Source: Pseudopedobacter sp040392825 (GTDB lineage: Bacteria > Bacteroidota > Bacteroidia > Sphingobacteriales > Sphingobacteriaceae). From it: 14,737 nucleotides of DNA. The first letter of the stretch is position 1, and every line of letters begins with the position of its first letter. The translations under genes were made by a program, and so were the position numbers. The DNA is taken from contig NZ_JBEBVH010000083.1 in the NCBI RefSeq assembly GCF_040392825.1, forward strand, positions 1-14,737. Direction: 5' to 3'. The notes beneath the pieces are model-generated. The model was given only the letters and a program-made list of their open reading frames with translations. It was not told the DNA's origin and ran no database searches. This document shows positions 7,443-14,688 of the stretch, one piece after another.

Positions 7443-7467
7443 AATAAAATCTTTTTAGGATTTTATT
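7443..7467 (-). terminator. A/T-rich hairpin directly after the TonB receptor stop
   Basis: AATAAAATC (7443-7451) and GATTTTATT (7459-7467) form a 9-bp stem with a 7-nt loop. It begins at the base right after the receptor stop codon. The stem is mostly A-T and is not followed by a clean T-run on the minus strand, so termination may be incomplete and some read-through into serC is possible. Confidence 0.4.
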
Positions 7468-9861
7468 TTAAAATTTTGCAATAATCTTAAAATTCAGCTG
7501 TCTGGATGTTAAATAATTAGGAATTGCGTAACGATTATTGTTAACATCGCTTATCCATAAGTAAGATACCGTATTATTGATATTCAGCAAGTTAAATACT
7601 TCTGCATATAATGTAAAGCTCTTAAAATAATTGTCCAGAAGTTTGAAACGTTTTTCACTTTCAGGATCAAGCAAATCTTTAGAAAAACCGATATCTACCC
7701 TCTTGTAAGCTGGTATATAAAAGTTAGAACTATAATTTTGAGTTTTTGGCGGCCATGTAGGTAATCTTGAACCAAAAAGAGCATTTAAATGCACCTTATA
7801 AGTTGGGCTGTTAAATAGTCTATCCTGAAAAAAAGCAGAGAAATGGACACGCTGATCTGTAGGTCTTTTAATATAACCGGTAGCATCGTCTTCTATATCT
7901 TCTTCGGTTTTCATAATAGATAACCTGAAAGAAGATTGAAGATCGCGGATAAACTCTCCGCTTAGCGAAAAATCCATACCTGCAGCATAGCCATTTGAAA
8001 CCTTATTAGCTAAATACCTTATTCTTAGATTCTCCAGCTCGTAAGGCACCAGATTTTTAAGTACTTTATAATATACTTCGGTTGAAAACCTTAGCTGAGT
8101 ACCCAAGCCTTCAAATTTGTAATCGGATGAACCTACAAAATGTATCGATTTTTGCGATTTAATCTGATGATTTATAGAGCCGTCCAGATCGCGCATTTCT
8201 CTATAAAAAGGAGACTGAACATATAAACCACTTGCAAAACGGTATAGAATATCTTTTTCGTTTTTAGGCTGATAGGTTAAAATTAAACGCGGACTGGGAA
8301 TAAATTCTTTGGTGAAGGTGTTGTAAATAAAACGTATGCCTCCTGTATAAGACCATTTATCTCCAAGATCATCCGCATTCATTATATATCCAGAGAACCT
8401 GTTGGTATTTAAGGCATTAATAGCATATCTATAATCTGATACTTCAAATCCATTGTCGTTTGTATTTGGCAATGAATAACCGGCAGAATCTAAGAAACTG
8501 AATTCATTAAGTTTATCTCTCAGTTCGTCCCGCTGAATTTTAAATCCCCCTTCCCAAACAGATTTTCCCTTTATATAGTTTATTTTCAATTCAGAACTAT
8601 AGATGTTGGCTTTCAGTTCATTTCGTCCATAATCATGGTAAGCTCCAAAACCCCGGCTCCCCTTTACCTGTCCAAAAGAACCACCTAAATAATCAGATTC
8701 TATTTCTTCAAAGACATATTGTCCGTAAATATCAAAATGCTCTTGCTCTTTAATAGAAAATACAGAATTAATCCATTTCAAACCCAATGCCGGATGTATT
8801 TTATAGTCTAATGTCAGTGCGGCTACCTTATTTTCATAAGTATCTTTTTCCTGTCCCTCGAAATCCACCTTTAATCTGTAGGTTTCCAACATGGTTCCAA
8901 AAACCGTTTCTCTGGATTGCGGAATTAAACCAAATTCATTTTTATTATAAATACCGAGTAAATTTATACTAAACTTTTTATTGAATTGATAACTCAAAAC
9001 TCCTTGAAAATCATGAAAGTTTGGGTTGTAAGAGCCTACCACTTGCTGTGTATACAGAACGGACTGATTTCTTTTATTACGGTAACCCAGAGCCAGATTC
9101 AGTTGTTTATTTTTAATAAACGCTGTGATAGAAGATCCATTGGTCGCTAAACTGGATATTACTGCGAGTGAATCTTTTGTTTTATATTGTACATCTAAAA
9201 CAGACGACATTTTATCGCCGTAACGGGGAGAAAAACCTCCGGCGGAAAACTTTACCTGCTTCACCAAATCAGGATTAATTAAGCTTAATCCCTCCTGCTG
9301 CCCGTTTCTTACCAGATAAGGTTTAAAAATTTCAATATCGTTAATGTAAATAAGATTCTCGTCAAAATTTCCTCCTCTAACGGAATACTGCGAGCTTAAT
9401 TCGTTATTGGTAGAGACTCCCGGAAGCTGTTTCAGCATCGCCTCGAAACTCTGTGATGCATTAGGGAACTGTTCGAAACTTTTGGCGTCTAATAACGTTA
9501 TTCCTTCTTTTCTGTCCTTTTGATCTACAACTTTTACTTCTGATAATAGTTGATTATTATCTTTTTTATCAAATATCACATTTCTGAAGAGGTGCTCGCC
9601 TTCTTTTAAAGCAACCTCAATACGGACAATTTTAAAATCGGTATAACTAAAACTAAGTTGGTATCTGCCAGCAGGAACCAAAAGACTATATTCGCCTTTA
9701 TCGTTACTTCGGGTTATAAATTTAGTATGCTGAATAAATACCGATACATCCTTAAGATTATTTCCTTCTACATCTTTTACAATACCACTAATCCGGGCTG
9801 TTTGTTGTCCAAAAACCTGTAATCCCGTTAAAAGCAAGAGGGAAATAAGCAGTCTGATCAT
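7468..9861 (-). CDS. TonB-dependent outer-membrane receptor with N-terminal carboxypeptidase-regulatory-like domain
   Basis: This is an outer-membrane importer energised by TonB-ExbBD. The signal peptide MIRLLISLLLLTGLQVFGQ ends near residue 19. Residues about 21-105 form a CarboxypepD_reg-like (Ig-fold) domain, as in many Bacteroidota receptors (ISGIVKDVEGNNLKDVSVFI). The plug domain follows at about 120-230, with SVRGGNFDENLIYINDIEIF-type and GGFSPRYGDKMSSVLDV motifs. The remaining 560 or so residues are a beta-barrel of alternating aromatic strands, ending in a C-terminal Phe (NFKIIAKF). At 797 aa it is clearly smaller than SusC proteins, and no SusD gene is nearby, so a glycan role is not indicated. 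The substrate could be a siderophore, a cofactor, a metal or a peptide. The gene begins only 7 nt after rpe on the same strand, which implies one transcript. Confidence 0.92.
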   Translation of the reverse strand: MIRLLISLLLLTGLQVFGQQTARISGIVKDVEGNNLKDVSVFIQHTKFITRSNDKGEYSLLVPAGRYQLSFSYTDFKIVRIEVALKEGEHLFRNVIFDKKDNNQLLSEVKVVDQKDRKEGITLLDAKSFEQFPNASQSFEAMLKQLPGVSTNNELSSQYSVRGGNFDENLIYINDIEIFKPYLVRNGQQEGLSLINPDLVKQVKFSAGGFSPRYGDKMSSVLDVQYKTKDSLAVISSLATNGSSITAFIKNKQLNLALGYRNKRNQSVLYTQQVVGSYNPNFHDFQGVLSYQFNKKFSINLLGIYNKNEFGLIPQSRETVFGTMLETYRLKVDFEGQEKDTYENKVAALTLDYKIHPALGLKWINSVFSIKEQEHFDIYGQYVFEEIESDYLGGSFGQVKGSRGFGAYHDYGRNELKANIYSSELKINYIKGKSVWEGGFKIQRDELRDKLNEFSFLDSAGYSLPNTNDNGFEVSDYRYAINALNTNRFSGYIMNADDLGDKWSYTGGIRFIYNTFTKEFIPSPRLILTYQPKNEKDILYRFASGLYVQSPFYREMRDLDGSINHQIKSQKSIHFVGSSDYKFEGLGTQLRFSTEVYYKVLKNLVPYELENLRIRYLANKVSNGYAAGMDFSLSGEFIRDLQSSFRLSIMKTEEDIEDDATGYIKRPTDQRVHFSAFFQDRLFNSPTYKVHLNALFGSRLPTWPPKTQNYSSNFYIPAYKRVDIGFSKDLLDPESEKRFKLLDNYFKSFTLYAEVFNLLNINNTVSYLWISDVNNNRYAIPNYLTSRQLNFKIIAKF

Positions 9862-9868
9862 TTAAGTA

Positions 9869-10540
9869 CTAAACTTGAAAAAGATCCGGACTTAATTTTT
9901 TCATTTCGGAAATGGCATGTACAGGATCTTCTGCACCAAAAATGGCATTGCCGGCAACTAAAACATTAGCTCCTGCTTTTAGCAAAGCCAGAGAATTATG
10001 GCTGCTTACACCTCCATCGACTTCAATGAGTAGAGCAGGATTTTTTTCATTGGCTATTGCTCTCAGTTTTTGGATCTTATTGTAAGTGTTATGAATAAAT
10101 TTTTGTCCACCAAAACCAGGGTTTACAGACATGATTAATACCATATCTATTTCCTCTATGATATTTTCCAGTAAACCAACTGGTGTATGCGGGTTTAAAG
10201 CTACCCCCGCTTTACATCCTAATTCTTTTATTTTGTGAATGGTTCTGTCCAGGTGTGTACAGGCTTCATAATGTACTGTAATTATATTTGCTCCTGCATT
10301 TTTAAACGCTTCAAGATATCTGTCAGGATCCACAATCATTAAATGCACATCCAAAGGTTTCAACGCATAATTTTTTACCGCTGCCATAACCGGAAATCCA
10401 AAAGATATATTAGGAACAAAAAGTCCGTCCATAACATCTACATGTATCCAATCGGCTTCACTATTATTAAGCATTAAAATATCTTTTTTTAGATTCGCAA
10501 AGTCTGCAGAAAGTATGGATGGAGCTATTAAATGATTCAT
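9869..10540 (-). CDS. rpe: Ribulose-phosphate 3-epimerase
   Basis: This enzyme interconverts D-ribulose 5-phosphate and D-xylulose 5-phosphate in the non-oxidative pentose phosphate pathway. It is a cytosolic TIM-barrel metalloenzyme. The start MNHLIAPSILSADFANLKKD is the standard Rpe N-terminus, with S8 at the substrate site. HVDVMDG gives metal ligands H33 and D35, DVHLMI gives H66, and EVDGGV gives D175. D35 and D175 are the two acid/base catalysts. MSVNPGFGGQKF (137-148) and the GNAIF segment near 197-201 close over the phosphate. The 223 aa are full length. It is the first gene of the minus-strand run and is followed after 7 nt by the TonB receptor gene, an unusual partner for a central-carbon enzyme. 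A possible -7 element lies only 6 nt upstream of the ATG. Confidence 0.97.
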   Translation of the reverse strand: MNHLIAPSILSADFANLKKDILMLNNSEADWIHVDVMDGLFVPNISFGFPVMAAVKNYALKPLDVHLMIVDPDRYLEAFKNAGANIITVHYEACTHLDRTIHKIKELGCKAGVALNPHTPVGLLENIIEEIDMVLIMSVNPGFGGQKFIHNTYNKIQKLRAIANEKNPALLIEVDGGVSSHNSLALLKAGANVLVAGNAIFGAEDPVHAISEMKKLSPDLFQV

Positions 10541-10545
10541 AATTC

Positions 10546-10553
10546 CAAAGATA
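10546..10553 (-). promoter_or_regulatory. Possible -7 element very close to the rpe start (TATCTTTG)
   Basis: Minus-strand TATCTTTG matches TAnnTTTG, but it ends 5 nt before the A of the rpe ATG, so it would give a leaderless or almost leaderless transcript. There is no TTG -33 box at the expected distance. It may be a chance match in the 170-nt AT-rich divergent region between rpe and the lipoprotein gene, where I found no clean plus-strand promoter. Confidence 0.25.
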
Positions 10554-10710
10554 TAAATTTTTGATTTACGATTTTAAATTTATCCCCTTAAAGTCGGTCT
10601 CCAAAATAACCTCAGGTTCACTTCTGATCCCATGAAGTATTAACATGAATTTATGAAAATAGATGATTTATAATAACTGCTAAAAAACTATATTGCTTCC
10701 CTATTTCAAC

Positions 10711-11304
10711 ATGAACAAAAATCGATATATATTAGCCTTATTACTCGCTTTTAGTGTATTTAGCTGTAAAACCATAAAAGTCGATGAACTCCCTAACTTT
10801 AAAATAGTGCATAATACTATTGTCAGTAAATTTAAACCACATGCAGATTCTTCTATTGACATGAAAGTTTTAAAGGAACAGTACCGAAAGTATCCTGAGC
10901 GCTGGCAATTGGCCTTTAAATTTTTAGCGGAAACCAATATTGACGCTCTGAAATACGGCCGTTACGATTTAAGTGATGATGTATATGTAAATTACGCGAA
11001 GGGTAAAACTAAAGATTTGAAAGATTGTAAATACGAACGCCACGAACAGTGGATAGATTTACAATACATGGTTGATGGTGAAGAATATATGGGTAAGAAT
11101 CCAGATTATGAGAGATTAAAGGTTATACAAGCGTATAATGCTAAAAAAGATGTGGCTTTATATCAGTATGATAACAAACCACTGGCTTTGGCTACACCGG
11201 AAAACTATTTTATTTTCTTCCCTACAGAAGCACATATTCCTACAGTAAAAGTTGGAGAAATTAAAGAAACCAGAAAATTAGTTGTTAAAATTAGATATAA
11301 TTAA
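10711..11304 (+). CDS. YhcH/YjgK/YiaL (DUF386) family lipoprotein
   Basis: This is a cupin-fold protein of the YhcH/YjgK/YiaL family. Members of the family include a sialic-acid anomerase (NanQ/YhcH), EbgC-like proteins and TabA. The N-terminus MNKNRYILALLLAFSVFSC is a lipoprotein signal with the lipobox VFSC (Cys19), so this copy should act on the periplasmic side. That is unusual, because known members are cytosolic. Family signatures are YPERW near 61-65, HEQWIDLQY with H111, D116 and Q118, the GEE motif at 123-125, and FIFFPTEAHIP with H175, followed by KLVVKI. These His, Glu and Gln residues line the presumed sugar or metal pocket. I start at the ATG at 10711; the TTG at 10693 would put MLPYFN before the signal peptide. 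The gene is the first of a run with a cytosolic paralogue 1 nt downstream and a PL6 lyase. The true substrate is unknown; a uronate sugar is my inference. Confidence 0.88.
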   Translation: MNKNRYILALLLAFSVFSCKTIKVDELPNFKIVHNTIVSKFKPHADSSIDMKVLKEQYRKYPERWQLAFKFLAETNIDALKYGRYDLSDDVYVNYAKGKTKDLKDCKYERHEQWIDLQYMVDGEEYMGKNPDYERLKVIQAYNAKKDVALYQYDNKPLALATPENYFIFFPTEAHIPTVKVGEIKETRKLVVKIRYN

Positions 11305-11305
11305 T

Positions 11306-11818
11306 ATGTATTTGCAGATTGACCACAATGGTATTAGTACCAACTTTAAACCACAACCAGACGCCTCCATTTCATTAAAAGATTTAACAGAACATTATTC
11401 CAAATATCCCGAACGCTGGGATATAGCATTCAAATTTTTAATCGAAAATGATCTGCCAGAATTGCCTTTGGGTAGAATTGATTTAAACGAGGAAGTTTTT
11501 ATTAACATAGCAGAATACACTACCAGAAATCTGGAAGATAGCGTATACGAATCTCATTATAAGTATATAGATATCCAATATCTTATTGAAGGTGAAGAAC
11601 TCATGGGTGTGAATAGAAATATCCCCAAACTGGAGATTACACAGCCGTATGATGAAGAGAAAGATTACATATTGTATAGGAATGATGAAAATGGTGATAT
11701 GAGATACGCCAGCCCTGAAAATTACTTCATTTTCTTCCCCGCCGATGCTCATATGCCCAATGTTAAAGCTAAAGAAAACAGCCTGGTGAGAAAATTGGTG
11801 GTAAAAATTAAATATTAA
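11306..11818 (+). CDS. YhcH/YjgK/YiaL (DUF386) family protein, cytosolic paralogue
   Basis: This is a second copy of the same cupin-fold family, without a signal peptide and so cytosolic, 170 aa, close to the usual family size. It aligns with the lipoprotein next door along the entire mature domain: NFKPQPDASISLKDL against KFKPHADSSIDMKVL, a shared YPERW-AFKFL block, HYKYIDIQY with H84, D89 and Q91, the GEE motif at 96-98, FIFFPADAHMP with H149, and KLVVKIKY at the end. The pair therefore arose by tandem duplication. The start is the ATG at 11306, 1 nt after the stop of the upstream copy, which implies translational coupling; a TTG at 11282 inside the upstream gene is not needed. A role as a mutarotase or ring-opening factor for a sugar acid taken into the cell is plausible from the family and the PL6 neighbour, but is not shown. 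Confidence 0.9.
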   Translation: MYLQIDHNGISTNFKPQPDASISLKDLTEHYSKYPERWDIAFKFLIENDLPELPLGRIDLNEEVFINIAEYTTRNLEDSVYESHYKYIDIQYLIEGEELMGVNRNIPKLEITQPYDEEKDYILYRNDENGDMRYASPENYFIFFPADAHMPNVKAKENSLVRKLVVKIKY

Positions 11819-11887
11819 TTTTCATTTTCTATATTACCATCCTTACGTTTACTTTTTTAAACTCTATATTGATTAAGTTTAAAACAA

Positions 11888-13294
11888 ATGAAAAACCTGC
11901 ATTATACATTACGATTGCCGTTTGCGTTTACCTTTTTAATAGTATTATCATCATTTAAGCTGCAACCGGCTACATCAAACAAGTATTTTGTAACCAATCA
12001 AACAGAACTTGCCAGTGCTATTGGTAAATCTGTTCCGGGAGATATTATAACTATGAAAAATGGTGTTTGGAACAACATCGATATTGTATTTAAGGGTGTT
12101 GGGTCTGAAAACAGGCCTATAACTTTAAAAGCAGAAACAGCTGGGCAGGTCATCATTTCGGGCTCATCGTCTCTGCGCCTCTCGGGAGAGTATTTAATAG
12201 TAGATGGACTTAATTTCAAAAACGGTCATTCCTCCCGTAATTTTCATTTGATAGAATTTAAAGATGGTAAGATTCCGGCAAACCACTGTCGTATTACCAA
12301 CATCTCGGTATCGAGATTTAACAAAGAAGATGGGACTGATACCTGGGTGGGTTTTTATGGTAAACACAATCGAGTAGATCATAGTTTATTTGAAGGAAAA
12401 GTTAGTAAAAGTGTCCTCATGATTGTTTGGCGCTCAACTCCTGAAGCTGATTATCATAGAATAGATCACAATCATTTTAAAGATATCCCAAGCATTGGCA
12501 ACGGTGGTGCAATAGCCATCCGTATCGGGGACGGAACTCAAGCTTTATCCTCTTCGGTTACCACTGTTGAATCAAATATATTCGAAAATATGCTGGGTAT
12601 TGGAAAGATCATAAATATTAAATCAAGTGGAAATATTATCCGTGGAAATACATTTATTAAGGCTTCAGGGAGCATTTGTTTAAGACATGGAGACAATAAT
12701 TTGATAGAAGGAAACTACATTCTTCCAGGTTTACGAGACAATTATACCGGAGGAATTTTAGTTATTGGAGAGAACCATATTATTCGTCATAATTACATAC
12801 AGGGCACACGAAGAAAAGGAAAACCTGCTATTGTTTTGTATGAAGGAGACGCTAATAATTATCAGGGTAAAGGAAGTTATTATCCCACGAAAAATATTTT
12901 GATTGAAAACAATACACTTGTTGATAATGATAAAAATATACTTATAGGACAGATAGGACAAGTATACGATAAACCCGGTACCGAAATGACTGTACCTGTA
13001 GAGAATATCACTTACAAAAAAAATGTAATTGTTGGGAATAACACTGTTACCCCTCTTATTGAGATCTTAGACAAACCCAAAGGGAAAATTATTTATGAAG
13101 GTAATTTATTTTTTAATGGAAATTCAAATGGTCTTGAAAATATACCGGGAATATCAATAAAAGATCCTCTTCTAACTCTGGGAGCAGATAGCATATATCA
13201 TTACAATGCCAATAGTCCTCTTAAGAGTAACATATTGGCTCCGCCATTGAAAAGGAATGAAGTGGGGCCAACTTGGATGAGAATTTCCAACTAA
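11888..13294 (+). CDS. Polysaccharide lyase family 6 (alginate lyase / chondroitinase B-like)
   Basis: This is an exported parallel beta-helix lyase that cleaves uronate-containing polymers or oligomers by beta-elimination, leaving 4,5-unsaturated ends. The N-terminus (hydrophobic core about 10-22, cleavage before about residue 31) is a signal peptide without a lipobox Cys. The mature domain starts with the PL6-typical ELASAIGKSVPGDIITMKNGVW and runs through Asn-rich beta-helix coils. The catalytic residues are K245 (NIKSSGN) and R266-H267 (CLRHGDN). The 21-residue K-to-R spacing equals that of AlyGC, chondroitinase B and BcelPL6. The Ca2+-binding acids expected at K-7 and K-5 are replaced by I238 and K240. 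Other PL6 signatures are GNGGAIAIRIG (204-214) and TGGILVIGENHIIRHNYIQG (287-306). At 468 aa it is a single-domain enzyme, lacking the extra C-terminal domain of long PL6 members. It is 69 nt downstream of the YhcH pair. Alginate is the likeliest substrate, with dermatan as the alternative. Confidence 0.92.
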   Translation: MKNLHYTLRLPFAFTFLIVLSSFKLQPATSNKYFVTNQTELASAIGKSVPGDIITMKNGVWNNIDIVFKGVGSENRPITLKAETAGQVIISGSSSLRLSGEYLIVDGLNFKNGHSSRNFHLIEFKDGKIPANHCRITNISVSRFNKEDGTDTWVGFYGKHNRVDHSLFEGKVSKSVLMIVWRSTPEADYHRIDHNHFKDIPSIGNGGAIAIRIGDGTQALSSSVTTVESNIFENMLGIGKIINIKSSGNIIRGNTFIKASGSICLRHGDNNLIEGNYILPGLRDNYTGGILVIGENHIIRHNYIQGTRRKGKPAIVLYEGDANNYQGKGSYYPTKNILIENNTLVDNDKNILIGQIGQVYDKPGTEMTVPVENITYKKNVIVGNNTVTPLIEILDKPKGKIIYEGNLFFNGNSNGLENIPGISIKDPLLTLGADSIYHYNANSPLKSNILAPPLKRNEVGPTWMRISN

Positions 13295-13333
13295 GGCAAA
13301 CTTTAAGGATTCCTGCTAGCTGTGTGTAATTTA

Positions 13334-14068
13334 TCACTCATTTATAAACTCTACCATACTTTTTAATGTCTCGACTTGTTGTCGTTCTCTTTTAATATCG
13401 GCCTTGTTATCTCCTAATTGAAAACCGTAATAGCCAAATTGGGAATGGTTGGCTCCTTCTATCCTTACGAATTTTGTCGTTTCGGATAGTTTAAATTTAT
13501 TTGCCAATATTGATTTTTCATCTGCTACACCGTCTTTTGAACCATATATTTTTAAGACTGGAATTCTAATATTGGCGAGTGATATATCTCTAGGGTGCGA
13601 AGTTCCAATTAATATAAGCTTGTCTACCAAATCAGGATTCTCATATACGAATTGTGCCGCCATTTTTGCTCCTTGAGAATGTCCGGAAAGAATATAAGTC
13701 TTTGTTGTATCGTTAAACAGATTTAATTCATTTGGTTTGTTATAGCCTATTGACGCAAGCCTCCAAGGCATTTTTATCAAATAAACTTTTATATCATTTT
13801 CTGCAATATTTCTACAAAGAGGTACATAAGCTTTAGGATCAACCATTGCACCGGGATAAAACATAAATATTTTTTTAAATTCTTTAGTTGGAGTAAATAA
13901 GTAGAAATCTTTGTTTATGTCAATATTTACTTTACTGCTATTTTGGAGAAACCTCTTGTCTACACTGTGCGATTGATAAGAATAGAATAGCCAAAACATA
14001 AAAGTTATTCCAATGGTTATCCAGATTGATACTATAATTTTTTTTATCATCCACTTTTTCTTTGTCAT
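13334..14068 (-). CDS. Membrane-anchored alpha/beta hydrolase
   Basis: This is a serine hydrolase of the alpha/beta fold (Abhydrolase_5-like). A hydrophobic segment at about 11-30 after a lysine-rich start (MTKKKWMIKK) anchors it in the inner membrane, with the domain probably in the periplasm. Nucleophile S131 sits in the elbow GHSQG (129-133), the acid is D179 in YGSKDG, and the base is H208 in GANHSQFGYYG, so the triad is complete. YPGAMVDPKAY (71-81) forms the oxyanion-hole loop. IPVLKIYGSKDGVAD is typical of dienelactone-hydrolase/esterase-type members. The substrate cannot be inferred. It converges on the PL6 gene with only 39 nt between the stops, and it follows the 179-aa membrane protein gene by 80 nt on the same strand, so those two may be co-transcribed. 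Confidence 0.85.
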   Translation of the reverse strand: MTKKKWMIKKIIVSIWITIGITFMFWLFYSYQSHSVDKRFLQNSSKVNIDINKDFYLFTPTKEFKKIFMFYPGAMVDPKAYVPLCRNIAENDIKVYLIKMPWRLASIGYNKPNELNLFNDTTKTYILSGHSQGAKMAAQFVYENPDLVDKLILIGTSHPRDISLANIRIPVLKIYGSKDGVADEKSILANKFKLSETTKFVRIEGANHSQFGYYGFQLGDNKADIKRERQQVETLKSMVEFINE

Positions 14069-14148
14069 ACTGTTTCAGAATTTGTGGAACGAATAATAAA
14101 GAGTCAATGAATTATTAATCATTTTCTTTCTCAATTTTTACAGTGTAT

Positions 14149-14688
14149 TTATTTGCTTTGTCGTAATTCGATGGTTTGCTCTTTTTGCCCACAAATAAAT
14201 TTAATTCGATTTATTCCCCAATGATTGGAAACAATCGTATGCTCATTCTTAAATTCAAATCTATCAATGCCTCCGTTTGCTTTCTCATCTTTTATGTCGT
14301 TAATCACGGGTGTGATTTCTATAATTCTGTCACAGTTCAAGGTTGTGTCAAAATTTATACGCTCGGAAATATGGACTTCGTCAATTATTGGTTTCCAATG
14401 TCCTTCGTAAGTTAATTTCCCGCTAACTCTGTATGAAATTAACGACTTACTATTGAACAGATTTAGTTTACTTTCAACAATTTCTATATTTAAGCTATCA
14501 ATGGACAGCGCTTCCTGGCTAGACCACCAACCAACATTGTAGGTTACAGGAATTTCAAGTTTTGGTCGTCTTGGTTCCATTGATAAAAAATTTTTGCGGC
14601 CAAAGTCTGTCAGATACAAATAATAAGCAACCGTACCCAATACGAGAACTAGAACAGCAAGTCCAATTATTTTAAATATCCTCTTCAT
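14149..14688 (-). CDS. Hypothetical protein with N-terminal membrane anchor, 179 aa
   Basis: I do not recognise this family. The N-terminus MKRIFKIIGLAVLVLVLGTVAYYLYL is a positively charged start followed by a 19-residue hydrophobic helix. With no clear cleavage site or lipobox, it is most likely a signal anchor. The rest (about residues 27-179) is a soluble, probably beta-rich domain outside the inner membrane, with motifs such as PVTYNVGWWSSQEALSID, ISYRVSGKLTYEGHWKP and NEHTIVSNHWGINRIKFICG. There is a single Cys at 118 and another near 165. The start at 14688 is the only ATG that keeps the helix. The gene is upstream of the alpha/beta hydrolase in the same direction. Both are anchored proteins with outward domains, so a joint role at the envelope is possible but unproven. 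Confidence 0.7.
   Translation of the reverse strand: MKRIFKIIGLAVLVLVLGTVAYYLYLTDFGRKNFLSMEPRRPKLEIPVTYNVGWWSSQEALSIDSLNIEIVESKLNLFNSKSLISYRVSGKLTYEGHWKPIIDEVHISERINFDTTLNCDRIIEITPVINDIKDEKANGGIDRFEFKNEHTIVSNHWGINRIKFICGQKEQTIELRQSK

Noticed and set aside
7468..9861. SusC-type glycan importer forming a polysaccharide utilisation locus with the PL6 gene
   Set aside because: The receptor is only 797 aa, there is no SusD gene, and it lies on the opposite strand in a transcript with rpe, separate from the PL6 cluster.
10693..10710. Upstream TTG start for the YhcH lipoprotein
   Set aside because: It would add MLPYFN in front of a perfect lipoprotein signal peptide that starts at the ATG at 10711. 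The same reasoning removes the TTG starts at 4557, 6281 and 11282.
11819..11887. Separate promoter or terminator between the YhcH pair and the PL6 gene
   Set aside because: I found no TAnnTTTG element and only a 5-bp GTTTA/TAAAC inverted repeat around a short T-run, too weak to call. Co-transcription is the simpler reading.
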